Assembly: GCA_003243955.1 (NCBI GenBank)
Contig: QHCE01000008.1
Location: forward strand, 1-42,607
Source: Acidimicrobiales bacterium
GTDB lineage: Bacteria; Actinomycetota; Actinomycetes; Mycobacteriales; QHCE01
Direction of reading: 5' to 3'
DNA length: 42,607 bases
How positions within the stretch are numbered: position 1 is the first letter of the stretch; every line of letters begins with the position of its first letter. The notes under the pieces are model-generated. The model made no database searches. It saw only the letters and a list, made by a program, of their open reading frames with translations, and was not told the origin of the DNA. Below are positions 23,479 through 31,012 of this stretch, piece after piece. The translations under genes were made by a program, and so were the position numbers.

Positions 23479-24966
23479 TCAAGCCAGGGTCGCGACCCGC
23501 TCTCTACTGAGCTCTTCCTGCGTAGTGTCCGAGGTCTCCGCGGTTATATCCGACGACGTGCCGCCGCGACGCCGCGCGAACAATAGGATCGCAAGCAGCG
23601 CAGCGCCCCAGACGATTCCAGCGGCACCCATCAGGCCGGCGCTAAATCCATCAGTCATCGCTTGCGGTGCGTTGGTGCCATCCGTGAGTGCGTTGGTCGT
23701 TACTGAGGTAGCAAGCGTCGTGAGGACAGCGACGCCGAGAGCGCCCCCAACCTGTTGCGTCGTGTTGATCAACCCCGAAGCTAGCCCTGCTTCGTTGTCC
23801 GACACTCGAGAGGTGGCGGCGATCATTAGCGGGATCACCGCAAAGGTTGCACCGATAGTGGCGAGCAAGGACGGCGCCATCACGTCAGTGAGGTATGTGC
23901 CATCCGCTGGTATCCGCGAGAACCACAACAACCCCGCACCCATGAGTAGCAGACCGGTGACGCTCGGCACCTTGTAGCCAATCCGAGTGACGAGCTTGGA
24001 AACCGGCGTTGCCAAGAAGGCAAAGGCTAACGCAACCGGCAGCTGTACCAGACCTGCTTGGATCGGGGTATACCCCAGCACTTGCTGCGAATACAGCGTC
24101 AAGAAGAAAAAGAGCGAGAACATCGATGAGGTTGCCAACAGCGTCAGCAGGTTCGCGTTCCGTAACGCCGTGAGGCGGAAGATCCGCAGCGGTATCAACG
24201 GCTGCGCCGATCGCGCCTCGATGGTGACAAAGGCAATCAAGAGCGCGACGGCAAGGCCAAGCAGACCCAACGTCTGACCAGACCCCCATCCGGCCTTTCC
24301 GGCGTCAACCAGCGCATAGATCAGCACCGCTAGGCCGCCGGTGACGGTGATGGCACCTCCGAAATCGAAGGAACGCTGCCGTACTTCCGAACGCCCCTCG
24401 GGAAGGAAGCGCGGAGCCAAGGCTACGGCGATCACCGCTATCGGCACATTGACCCATAGCACCGCCTGCCAGCCGAACCATTCAGTGAGGAACCCACCGA
24501 GTATGGCACCTGCGGCAGCTCCCATTCCCGCGACCGATACCCAAATTCCCAATGCTTTGTTCCGCTCAGCTGGGACAGTGAACAGGGTCATCACCAGCGA
24601 AAGCGCCGCCGGCGAGACGATCGCCGCGCCAACGCCTTGAAGCGAACGCGCAATGATGAGCCAGAGCGCTGACGTCGCCAGAGCACCAGCGAGCGAGGCA
24701 CCGGCGAAAAGGATGAGCCCTATCATGAAAAGGCGGCGGCGACCAAGGAGATCCGCAGCACGGCCGCCCAACATGAGCAGACCGCCAAAGGTCAGCATGT
24801 AGGCGTTTACGACCCACGAAAGGTTCTCGGGGGCAAAATTCAAATCGTTCCCAATACTCGGAAGCGCGACAAGCACAATCGCAGTGTCCAGGATGAGGAA
24901 AAACTGTGTGGTCGCCAGGAGGGCAAGCGCTACCCAGCGACTCGATGCAGTAAACGAGTGCGACAT
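23479..24966 (-). CDS. MFS drug exporter, DHA2 (EmrB/QacA) type
   Basis: 495 aa, ATG 24966 with GGAG 5 nt upstream. Fourteen hydrophobic segments. Motif D1 of the DHA2 family is seen in helix 1 (FFLILDTAIVLVALPSIGNDL), motif A in GGRAADLLGRRRLF (about 67-80), and motif C in helix 5 (SVAGMGAAAGAILGGFL). Such proton antiporters export dyes, antiseptics or antibiotics. A divergent TetR gene starts about 115 nt away, and the intergenic region holds a TATAAT box, two direct repeats and an inverted repeat, so the exporter is most likely repressed by that regulator and induced by its substrate. Confidence 0.93.
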   Translation of the reverse strand: MSHSFTASSRWVALALLATTQFFLILDTAIVLVALPSIGNDLNFAPENLSWVVNAYMLTFGGLLMLGGRAADLLGRRRLFMIGLILFAGASLAGALATSALWLIIARSLQGVGAAIVSPAALSLVMTLFTVPAERNKALGIWVSVAGMGAAAGAILGGFLTEWFGWQAVLWVNVPIAVIAVALAPRFLPEGRSEVRQRSFDFGGAITVTGGLAVLIYALVDAGKAGWGSGQTLGLLGLAVALLIAFVTIEARSAQPLIPLRIFRLTALRNANLLTLLATSSMFSLFFFLTLYSQQVLGYTPIQAGLVQLPVALAFAFLATPVSKLVTRIGYKVPSVTGLLLMGAGLLWFSRIPADGTYLTDVMAPSLLATIGATFAVIPLMIAATSRVSDNEAGLASGLINTTQQVGGALGVAVLTTLATSVTTNALTDGTNAPQAMTDGFSAGLMGAAGIVWGAALLAILLFARRRGGTSSDITAETSDTTQEELSRERVATLA

Positions 24967-24978
24967 AACATCTCCGTA

Positions 24979-25005
24979 AAGGAATCTGAATTATAAGGAA
25001 TCTGA
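24979..25005 (-). promoter_or_regulatory. exporter promoter: TATAAT flanked by two AAGGAATCTGA repeats
   Basis: On the minus strand a perfect TATAAT (24990-24995) lies 23 nt before ATG 24966. It is framed by two direct copies of AAGGAATCTGA (plus-strand 24979-24989 and 24995-25005, period 16). Repeats wrapped around a -10 box are a good place for a repressor. No clear -35 was found at 17 nt. Confidence 0.55.
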
Positions 25006-25012
25006 GTTCCGT

Positions 25013-25039
25013 TTCCGTATCGAGCAGAACAATACGGAA
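25013..25039. promoter_or_regulatory. inverted repeat between exporter and tetR genes, probable TetR operator
   Basis: TTCCGTAT (25013-25020) and ATACGGAA (25032-25039) are perfect inverted copies with 11 nt between, 27 bp in all. The element lies between the two divergent promoters, as expected for a TetR-type regulator that controls both genes. Confidence 0.6.
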
Positions 25040-25068
25040 CCAAACCTCCGCTTGTCAACGGTTTGCGC

Positions 25069-25074
25069 TACACT
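25069..25074 (+). promoter_or_regulatory. -10 box of the first tetR gene (leaderless)
   Basis: TACACT fits TANNNT and ends exactly 7 nt before GTG 25082; there is no Shine-Dalgarno before that codon. This spacing supports GTG 25082 as transcription and translation start. Confidence 0.45.
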
Positions 25075-25081
25075 CGGCACC

Positions 25082-25732
25082 GTGAAGACCGGCGAGAAAT
25101 CCGCGCTCCGCACCGTGCAGGCTCAGCCCGGCAGAGAAGCGGCGGCAATGGGTGAAGAGCGATCAATGCGTGCCGATGCGCGCCGGAACCGAGAAAGGGT
25201 GCTGGGCGCTGCCCGGGAAGCCTTCGCCGAAGAGGGGGCAGATGTCCAAATGGACACTGTCGCGCACCGCGCTGGTGTGGGCGTCGGCACGCTGTATCGC
25301 CACTTCCCCACAAAACACGCGTTGATAACTGAGATCATCCGACAGTGGCTGGTTGACCGCATAGCCATCGCGCATCAAGCCCGTGCCATCGATGACCCAA
25401 GTGCGGCGTTGCGCTTTGTGATCCAGCAGTCAGCGAAAAACTTTTACGAGCATGCGGGACTTCGCAACGCGTTTGCCGAGGTCAACGGCGCCACCATGTG
25501 CGAAGCTGAAAGCGCAGCCTTGCGCGAATCGCTAGAGACGGTCATTCGCCGAGCTCAAGGGGCTGGCGTAATCCGGGCAAATATAGACGTAAACGGCTTT
25601 CTCTCGCTGCTGTGTGGACTGTCGGCCTCGATCTCAGCTGGAGCTCCCTGGCAGTGCAGTGCTGACGTTCTCACCGCCGGCCTCGCACCAGAGCAGACAG
25701 TGGGGCAGCCGTCTGGCAGATCACGCGCATAA
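25082..25732 (+). CDS. TetR-family repressor of the adjacent drug exporter
   Basis: 216 aa from GTG 25082; ATGs at 25148 and 25166 are possible later starts, as the region before RADARRNRERVL is not part of the domain. The TetR helix-turn-helix is clear: RRNRERVLGAAREAFAEEG, TVAHRAGVGVGTLYRHFPTK and ALITEI. The C-terminal part (about 95-200) is the ligand-binding half and is typical of the group with GAGVIRANIDVNGFLSLLCGL. It is divergent from the DHA2 exporter and faces a shared operator region, so it should repress both until an exported compound binds. The ligand is unknown. Confidence 0.9.
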   Translation: MKTGEKSALRTVQAQPGREAAAMGEERSMRADARRNRERVLGAAREAFAEEGADVQMDTVAHRAGVGVGTLYRHFPTKHALITEIIRQWLVDRIAIAHQARAIDDPSAALRFVIQQSAKNFYEHAGLRNAFAEVNGATMCEAESAALRESLETVIRRAQGAGVIRANIDVNGFLSLLCGLSASISAGAPWQCSADVLTAGLAPEQTVGQPSGRSRA

Positions 25733-25779
25733 CGAAACAGCTTGAACGCGAGCGACACCTGTGCCTCCAGGCCGCGATG

Positions 25780-26190
25780 TCACATGTCTAAGACGACGAT
25801 GTCGGCTGTGGGGAGCGTTGCCGCATATGCTCGGATGTCGTAAGGGTCGGAGGTGAGGATGACAGCGTTGCCGTGTTTGGCGGCGGTAAGTACGACTAGC
25901 GCGTCAACAACATCGGGGTGCTTCTTGGCGGGAAGCAGCGCATCGCCGAGCATGACACCGACCCTTTTGTAGTCTTGGACGGTGTAGTCGGTGTAGGTTG
26001 CGCAGTCGTTTAAGTAGCGAGAGACTATGTAACGAGTCTGCGGGCTGTCCCGCCACGCCTGGGCTAACACGGGACCGGGAATAATGGGTCGAACACGTCG
26101 CATGATCGACGCATGTTCGACTTGCGCCTTCTTCTTGCGTCCGGTCAAAGCGATAAGCATCCCGGCGTCGTAAACAACGGCATCGATCAT
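25780..26190 (-). CDS. PIN-domain toxin of a second VapBC-like pair
   Basis: 136 aa from ATG 26190, inside an ATGA overlap with the antitoxin; the frame is open further up but overlaps the antitoxin needlessly. PIN features: D8 in VVYDAGMLIAL, a central IIPGPVLAQAWRD, HPDVVDALVVLTAAKHG (D93/D96) and ILTSDPYDI (D115/D118). In typical VapC proteins the second motif carries Glu (as in 'VLAE'); here Gln44 stands there. This VLAQ variant seems to define a subgroup, and the next D48 might compensate. The toxin-antitoxin order and overlap are otherwise canonical. RNA target unknown. Confidence 0.82.
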   Translation of the reverse strand: MIDAVVYDAGMLIALTGRKKKAQVEHASIMRRVRPIIPGPVLAQAWRDSPQTRYIVSRYLNDCATYTDYTVQDYKRVGVMLGDALLPAKKHPDVVDALVVLTAAKHGNAVILTSDPYDIRAYAATLPTADIVVLDM

Positions 26191-26495
26191 GCGGCGCGAG
26201 GCAGAGCAGCGCCTAGTAGCGCATCCCATTTAAGCTGGATCTGGGCTTCCTCTTTCACCTCCAGCTGTCCATCAGCTGACGGCGGTGGCCACGAAAGGGT
26301 GGGGGCGAGAGCTTCGCTATTGGCGATACGTCTATCTATCTCAGCGAAGGTCGCAGCAACCTGTTCCTCGCGCTCCACAAGCGCAAGGGCTGCTTTGCCC
26401 ATGTAGGACGAAACGTCCTGTCCCGCGAGAGCAGCGGCAGCCTTGATGCGAGCCGCACGAGCTTCATCTAGCGAGATAGAAAAGCGTGTCTTCAT
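26187..26495 (-). CDS. antitoxin partner of the second PIN toxin
   Basis: 102 aa, ATG 26495. The N-terminus is a ribbon-helix-helix-like unit (KTRFSISLDEARAARIKAAA, DVSSYMGKAALALVER), which would bind DNA as a dimer. The rest is acidic and probably flexible, with WPPPSADGQLEVKEEAQIQL likely to contact the toxin. Its ATGA overlap with the PIN gene fixes the pair. The promoter holds TACGAT 6 nt before the ATG and an ACACG-T-CGTGT palindrome, so autoregulation is likely. Confidence 0.82.
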   Translation of the reverse strand: MKTRFSISLDEARAARIKAAAALAGQDVSSYMGKAALALVEREEQVAATFAEIDRRIANSEALAPTLSWPPPSADGQLEVKEEAQIQLKWDALLGAALPRAA

Positions 26496-26501
26496 ACACG
26501 G

Positions 26502-26518
26502 ATCGTAACACGTCGTGT
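26502..26518 (-). promoter_or_regulatory. promoter and palindromic operator of the second toxin-antitoxin pair
   Basis: TACGAT (minus strand, 26502-26507) ends 6 nt before ATG 26495, a leaderless spacing. Immediately upstream is ACACGTCGTGT (26508-26518), a palindrome with 5-bp arms around one base. The layout places an antitoxin-bound operator directly against the -10 box. Confidence 0.52.
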
Positions 26519-26560
26519 GCTAATAGGCTTTAGCTCAGCTCAGTAGCAGCCGATACTCAC

Positions 26561-27280
26561 CTAAGTAGTGGCTGAGATGGGCTCGCCGTGTTTCTGGCGG
26601 TACGCAAGATCATCAAGGATGGCTTGTGCGGCGGTAGCGCCGAACCGGGTAACTCCAATATTGGCCATTTCCAGCAGAGTATCTAGGCTCCGTACTCCCC
26701 CGGCGGCTTTCACTCCAACTTTAGACGAAACCGCCGCTCGCATGAGTTTAAGGTCTTCCAATGTCGCGCCGCTGGGCGCAAATCCAGTGGAAGTTTTGAC
26801 AAACACAGCACCGGCGCGTTCAGCAGCTTGGCAACCAGCTACCTTCTCCGCATCCGAAAGGTAGGCGTTTTCCAGGATCACCTTGACAGGTACGCCCGAG
26901 GCATCAACGACCGCACGAATATCGGCTTCAACGTAGGCAAGTTCGCCAGAACGCAGCCGACCAATGTTGAGCACCATGTCGATCTCATGGGCACCCTGTT
27001 CCACCGCGGTCCAGGCTTCACTGACCTTGGTGGAAGTAACGGAGTCACCATGGGGGAACCCGACAATGGTGCCAACCAGCACATCCGTTCCAGCAAGCAA
27101 CTCAGCGGCCCTCGCTACATCACAGGGGCGAACGCACAACGAGGCAACCCAATAGCGTGCCGCGAGTTCACAACCCGCACGGATCTGGTCATCAGTCAGC
27201 TCAGGACGAAGCAGCGAGTAGTCGATCATCTTGGCGATCTGAGCGATAGTTACGGTCTCTGGTGTAAAAGGCGCAGGCAT
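26561..27280 (-). CDS. deoC: deoxyribose-phosphate aldolase
   Basis: 239 aa, ATG 27280 with AAGGAG upstream. DeoC splits 2-deoxyribose 5-phosphate into acetaldehyde and glyceraldehyde 3-phosphate in deoxynucleoside breakdown. Class I aldolase residues are intact: D101 (EIDMVLNIG), the Schiff-base K162 (FVKTSTGF) and K191 (VKAAGGVRS), plus VGFPHG near 73. It lies 20 nt downstream of an SDR gene on the same strand, so the two are probably one operon; the aldehyde product gives a loose metabolic link to an oxidoreductase. Other deo genes are not in the window. Confidence 0.95.
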   Translation of the reverse strand: MPAPFTPETVTIAQIAKMIDYSLLRPELTDDQIRAGCELAARYWVASLCVRPCDVARAAELLAGTDVLVGTIVGFPHGDSVTSTKVSEAWTAVEQGAHEIDMVLNIGRLRSGELAYVEADIRAVVDASGVPVKVILENAYLSDAEKVAGCQAAERAGAVFVKTSTGFAPSGATLEDLKLMRAAVSSKVGVKAAGGVRSLDTLLEMANIGVTRFGATAAQAILDDLAYRQKHGEPISATT

Positions 27281-27300
27281 AGGGGTTCTCCTTGGACGGA

Positions 27301-28059
27301 TCAGGCACTTGCTCCGCCGTCGATAACCAGATCGGTACCCACAGCGAAACTCGATTCAGCTGAAGCCAACCACAACACCGCGGAAGTGACTTCGTCCAGC
27401 GCACCGAGCCTCCCAATAGGCAGAGTCTCCCGAAGCCGGGCGGCCCGATCGGCGTCTGTCTCACCGGGCCGACGTGACATTTCGGTATCCAGAGGTCCTG
27501 GGCTAACGGCGTTTATCCTGATGCCGTCTTTGATGTACTCTATTGCCGCGCTTCGGGTGAGAGCGCTCACCGCGGCTTTAGTCGCGATGTAGGCGCCTAC
27601 GCCTGGGACCCTTTTATGAGCTCCGAGATTCGACGCGGTGTTGACAATGACCCCACCACCGTTATCACGCATATGCAAGATCTCATGTTTCATCGACTGC
27701 CAAACACCCGTGAGATTTACCTGGAGCGCGGCAGACCAAGAATCTTCGTCAAGCTCGGCGACAGGTCCCCTGACAAGAATCCCAGCGTTGTTGAACGCGA
27801 TGTCTAACCTGCCGTAATGAGCCACCGCGGTATCAATTGCACGGGAGACGTCTTGGGCCCGACTAACGTCCGCGGGAACCGCGCTGGCCTGACCGCCGTC
27901 AGCCCGGATGAGCTCCACGGTCTGCTCTAGTGGCTCAGCGGTTCGCCCCACAACAATCACAGCGGCACCTTCTGTCGCGAACGCCCTGGCGGCAGCTCGA
28001 CCTATTCCCGACCCGCCGCCGGTGACCAGGGCAACTTTATCTGTGAACCTGGGGGTCAT
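27301..28059 (-). CDS. short-chain dehydrogenase/reductase upstream of deoC
   Basis: 252 aa from ATG 28059, selected for AGGAG 7-8 nt upstream and because the SDR domain begins at once; the frame is open 31 codons further up through the promoter. Motifs: TGGGSGIG (13-20), NNAG, SNLGAHKR with the catalytic Ser region, YIATK, SPGPLDTEM and the C-terminal VGTDLVIDGG. Substrate unknown. An AGACCGATCGATCT palindrome lies in its promoter, 46 nt before the start, and the TetR gene upstream has a similar site, so this regulator probably controls the SDR-deoC operon. Confidence 0.9.
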   Translation of the reverse strand: MTPRFTDKVALVTGGGSGIGRAAARAFATEGAAVIVVGRTAEPLEQTVELIRADGGQASAVPADVSRAQDVSRAIDTAVAHYGRLDIAFNNAGILVRGPVAELDEDSWSAALQVNLTGVWQSMKHEILHMRDNGGGVIVNTASNLGAHKRVPGVGAYIATKAAVSALTRSAAIEYIKDGIRINAVSPGPLDTEMSRRPGETDADRAARLRETLPIGRLGALDEVTSAVLWLASAESSFAVGTDLVIDGGASA

Positions 28060-28104
28060 GTCGCTTCTCCTAGCGTTCATCGGCATATTCTGGTGCGAAA
28101 TAAT

Positions 28105-28118
28105 AGACCGATCGATCT
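28105..28118. promoter_or_regulatory. near-palindrome before the SDR-deoC operon, probable TetR operator
   Basis: AGACCGATCGATCT is a 14-bp palindrome with one mismatched pair. It overlaps likely -10 sequences of the SDR gene (TATTAT at 28099-28104, minus strand). It shares the pattern AGAYC-NN-TC with a site in the promoter of the upstream tetR gene (28769-28782). Confidence 0.5.
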
Positions 28119-28165
28119 TATATGTGGTGCGGTTTACTTGTCGAGTGTCCACTCTCGTAGTTTAA

Positions 28166-28747
28166 TTACTCCAGCACGCGGAGGGCCTGACGAACCGCGT
28201 CATTAAGTCGGTCGGGGTTCGCCGCGCCCATGCCCACGACTCGCATGCCTTGCAAAAACACCAGGAAAAATCGAGCGAGAGCCCGGGGTTCCGCATCCTC
28301 GCTTAATTCTCCCTGCGCCCGGGCGCGCAACAATACCGAGGTCAGCGCCACCTCGACCGTATCCCAACTGGACTGAACCCGCCTGGCGACACTTTCATCT
28401 TCAGGCAACCGTTCCGCTGCAGCGCTCACCACAAAACATCCGCGTTTTCCCAGCTCAGTGGTTGATTCTTGAGCGTACAAACGGACCAGTTTGCGCACGA
28501 GCGGCACAGCAGGCCCCGGGCGGGATAGTAGTTCAACGATGTTTGGGTCTCTGCTCTGCAGATAGCGGTCAAACGCTTTGAGGTACAAATCGTGTTTGCC
28601 GCCGAAAGTCGCGTAAAGGCTCGCCCGAGCCACTCCAAGGTGCGCTACCAAATCAGCCGTCGAGGTGGCCTCGTAACCTCGCCGCCAGAACAACTCCATC
28701 GCCGCATCGAGCGCGACACCCGGATCGAACTCCTTGGTTCTTGCCAC
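28166..28747 (-). CDS. TetR-family regulator (AcrR/YxaF-like) of the SDR-deoC operon
   Basis: 193 aa, GTG 28747, placed 7 nt after a TACCCT -10 box. The helix-turn-helix domain is FDPGVALDAAMELFWRRGYE, STADLVAHLGVARASLYATF and GGKHDLY. The C-terminal half (GKRGCFVVSAAAERL, LARFFLVFLQGMRVVGM) fits the group with a TetR_C_16/LmrA-YxaF-like ligand domain, often repressors of neighbouring oxidoreductases. It is on the same strand as the SDR gene, 106 nt upstream. Operator-like sites occur in both promoters, so it probably represses itself and the SDR-deoC genes and responds to an SDR substrate. Confidence 0.9.
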   Translation of the reverse strand: MARTKEFDPGVALDAAMELFWRRGYEATSTADLVAHLGVARASLYATFGGKHDLYLKAFDRYLQSRDPNIVELLSRPGPAVPLVRKLVRLYAQESTTELGKRGCFVVSAAAERLPEDESVARRVQSSWDTVEVALTSVLLRARAQGELSEDAEPRALARFFLVFLQGMRVVGMGAANPDRLNDAVRQALRVLE

Positions 28748-28754
28748 CCACTAG

Positions 28755-28783
28755 AGGGTAGTTTATTTAGATCATTCAGTCAA
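28755..28783 (-). promoter_or_regulatory. full promoter of the second tetR gene with overlapping operator-like site
   Basis: On the minus strand TTGACT (28778-28783), a 17-nt spacer and TACCCT (28755-28760) form a good sigma-70-type promoter, and the GTG start follows 7 nt later. AGATCATTCAGTCA (28769-28782, plus strand) overlaps the -35 and spacer and resembles the site before the SDR gene, which suggests autoregulation. Confidence 0.6.
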
Positions 28784-28992
28784 AAATAGTAACGGTAGCT
28801 CAGCAGTATCGCGCGTCGAACCGCGGATCGTTCGAGACTGGCGTCACGGGAATAAGAAACCGGTGAACGTTATCCGGCAGCTGAGCACGAGAAGACCCTC
28901 TGTCCTGGCGCTATTTCTAGCGAGTGGACCGGACTAGCTGCCATCGATCGGTTCAAACTCAACGGCGCTGCGCTAACGGTAAGCGTCCCCGA

Positions 28993-28998
28993 TATGGT
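28993..28998 (+). promoter_or_regulatory. -10 box of the DMT transporter operon (leaderless)
   Basis: TATGGT fits TANNNT and lies 6 nt before ATG 29005. No Shine-Dalgarno is present before this ATG. Confidence 0.42.
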
Positions 28999-29004
28999 CA
29001 CCAC

Positions 29005-29874
29005 ATGATTGTGAGTCTATCTGGGGCTTTGCTCGCCGCTGTGTTCTTCGGCGTCGCATGCGTCCTTCAGGCGAGGGGAGCTCGTGCTACCGCTGTGGGA
29101 GAAGGGATAGATCCGCGACTGTTGATGCGGCTGCTGCGCCAATGGCCGTTTCTGATTGGCGTTGGGCTCGACGGGCTCGGATTCGTCGCCGAACTCGCCG
29201 CACTCCGCTCCTTAGCGCTATTTGTGGTGCAAGCGGCCGTGGCAGCGGCGCTGGCGGTGACCGCTGTCGTCGCAAGCTGGGTGCTCAGCACCCGACTGAG
29301 AGGCGCCGAGTGGGTCGCGGTCTGCGGAGTCTGCTGCGGCCTCGCATTGCTAGGGCTCACTGCCAGTTCCGAGAGCGCCGCCCCCGTCTCTACCGCGTTC
29401 CACTACGGACTTTTAGTGGCCGCGATCTTCCTTGGCGTACTGGGCGTGGTGACCACTCGGCTGCCGGCGGCGCTTCGCTCCGCCGCGTTGGGTGGATGCG
29501 CAGGGTTATGTTTCGGCCTCGTCGCGGTTGCTGCCCGAACCCTTACCGACCTCGTCCCGATCAATCTTGTGCGTGATCCAGCCACGTATGCACTAGTCGG
29601 CGCGGGAATATTAGCGTTCTTGTTTTTCGGCACCGCGCTACAGCGCGGCTCGGTGACGGCCACTACCGCTGCAATGATCATCGGTGAGACCGTCATTCCG
29701 GCTGGGGTCGGAGTGACGGTGCTGGGGGACCATACGCGCCCTGGCTTCGGCCTCATCGCAGTAGCCGGGTTTGTGCTGGCTCTAGCGAGTGCTTTAGCAT
29801 TGGCCCGCTTCGGGGAGCTCTCCGCGCCGACAACGTCAGATCCAGACCCGTGCAGAAAAGAGCTGAAGTCGTGA
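29005..29874 (+). CDS. DMT-superfamily membrane transporter
   Basis: 289 aa from ATG 29005; 27 earlier codons are open but hydrophilic and lie across the promoter. About nine to ten hydrophobic segments, beginning ISLSGALLAAVFFGVACVLQARG, the pattern of drug/metabolite or NIPA-like transporters, where helix 1 starts AxxxAxxFAxGxVLQ. The second half has GGCAGLCFGLVAVAARTL and a typical TATTAAMIIGETVIPAGVGV stretch. The substrate is not known. The stop overlaps the GTG of the B3/B4 protein (GTGA, 29871-29874), which suggests a shared task, perhaps export of a toxic or non-standard amino acid. This last point is inference. Confidence 0.8.
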   Translation: MIVSLSGALLAAVFFGVACVLQARGARATAVGEGIDPRLLMRLLRQWPFLIGVGLDGLGFVAELAALRSLALFVVQAAVAAALAVTAVVASWVLSTRLRGAEWVAVCGVCCGLALLGLTASSESAAPVSTAFHYGLLVAAIFLGVLGVVTTRLPAALRSAALGGCAGLCFGLVAVAARTLTDLVPINLVRDPATYALVGAGILAFLFFGTALQRGSVTATTAAMIIGETVIPAGVGVTVLGDHTRPGFGLIAVAGFVLALASALALARFGELSAPTTSDPDPCRKELKS

Positions 29875-30584
29875 CCTTCGATGCCGACACATGGCTAGCA
29901 ACCGCATATGTCGATCCCGCCGTGTACGAGCTACGACCCGATTATCGCGCGCTACTCGTGGTGGCCGAAGGTTTGGTTCCGGGTGGTAGCGACGCTATGA
30001 GCGAAGCGATCCTCGCCAAGGCGGAGAAAGAGGCTTTGGCTCTGCTTGGCGACACATCGGTAACTGAACATCCACATGTACATGCGTGGCGAGAGACGTT
30101 TCGCGCTTTCGGAGCCAAACCACAACGCACCCGGCCTAGCGTGGAGGCATTGCTGCGTCGGATTTCTGAGGGACTGCCCCGCATTGACCGACTCACCGAT
30201 GTGTACAACGCCGTCTCTATTGCCCACGCGGTTCCGCTCGGTGGCGAGGACATCGATCACTACCGTGGCCCTTTGCGACTGGTGCGTGCTACCGGTGATG
30301 AACCGTTCGACACGACCGAAGGCGGCCAGCCAGCGGTAGAGCATCCCACCGTTGGGGAGGTCGTGTGGCGTGATGATTCCGGCGTCACCTGTCGACGCTG
30401 GAACTGGCGGCAGTGTGTCCGCACCCGCCTCACGGATGCCACGACGCGAGCGGTGTTCATCCTCGACGCGCTAGCTCCCCTCTCCGATGATGCACTAAGC
30501 AGCGCTGGCGAGGCACTAACCAATGCCCTATCGGCCACGAGCCCCCCAGTCCAACTTGCTAGCAGACTGCTCGCCCACAGCTAA
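29871..30584 (+). CDS. free-standing B3/B4 (PheRS beta editing-like) domain protein
   Basis: 237 aa from GTG 29871, in a GTGA overlap with the transporter; an in-frame GTG at 29850 is possible. The single domain resembles the B3/B4 editing module of phenylalanyl-tRNA synthetase beta: HAWRETFRAFGAKPQRTRPSVE is followed by LPRIDRLTDVYNAVSIAHAVPLGGEDIDHY and then GEVVWRDD, RRWNWRQCVRTRLT and TTRAVFILDAL. In PheRS this module hydrolyses Tyr-tRNAPhe. Stand-alone versions may edit mischarged tRNA in trans or deacylate related compounds; the activity of this one is unknown. It sits between a DMT transporter and a PPC-domain protein in one operon. Confidence 0.83.
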   Translation: MTFDADTWLATAYVDPAVYELRPDYRALLVVAEGLVPGGSDAMSEAILAKAEKEALALLGDTSVTEHPHVHAWRETFRAFGAKPQRTRPSVEALLRRISEGLPRIDRLTDVYNAVSIAHAVPLGGEDIDHYRGPLRLVRATGDEPFDTTEGGQPAVEHPTVGEVVWRDDSGVTCRRWNWRQCVRTRLTDATTRAVFILDALAPLSDDALSSAGEALTNALSATSPPVQLASRLLAHS

Positions 30585-30592
30585 GGAGCACC

Positions 30593-30925
30593 ATGTTTGT
30601 CATCTCCGTTGAACCTGGCGAGGAAGTGCTGGCAACCGTCGCACAGCAGGCGCGGGAGAGGGGCGTTGTCAATGGCGCCATCGTGTCGCTGATCGGCGCG
30701 GTGGATGCGGCATGCATCGGCAATATGCCGAAGAATGACCCGCAAGGCGACGTTCTGACCGAATACCGGGAGCCGATGGAGCTGTCGGGCACGGGCGAGA
30801 TCACCGATGGCAAATCGCACATCCACTGTGTGCTCAGCGCGCAAGATAACAGCACGTTCGCCGGCCATCTGCACTGGGCCACTGTGGGAAATTGGTTCGT
30901 GCGCGCCTACGTGGTCGCGATGTAG
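30593..30925 (+). CDS. PPC/DUF296-domain protein
   Basis: 110 aa, ATG 30593 with AAGGAG 6 nt upstream, 8 nt after the previous stop. The entire protein is a PPC (DUF296) domain: VISVEPGEEVLATVAQQARERGV, then AIVSLIGAVDAACIGN, ELSGTGEI, SHIHCVLS and AGHLHWATVGNWFVRAYVV. The two His of HIH and the HLH motif are those that bind a metal ion in some bacterial PPC proteins. In plants the domain goes with AT-hooks; bacterial ones are small trimers without known function. No AT-hook is present here. It ends the transporter-B3/B4 operon. Confidence 0.88.
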   Translation: MFVISVEPGEEVLATVAQQARERGVVNGAIVSLIGAVDAACIGNMPKNDPQGDVLTEYREPMELSGTGEITDGKSHIHCVLSAQDNSTFAGHLHWATVGNWFVRAYVVAM

Positions 30926-31012
30926 CGCGGTCCAGCTCATCGAATTAGCTATGTGGCAATACAACTCAGGGGCGCCTGAACAAACTGCTCGGTGAGGCCT
31001 GTGTACGTGAAC

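Noticed and set aside
30966-30979. Short hairpin TCAGG-GGCG-CCTGA between the PPC gene and trmL as a terminator
   Set aside because: Only 5 bp of stem and no T-tract on either strand.
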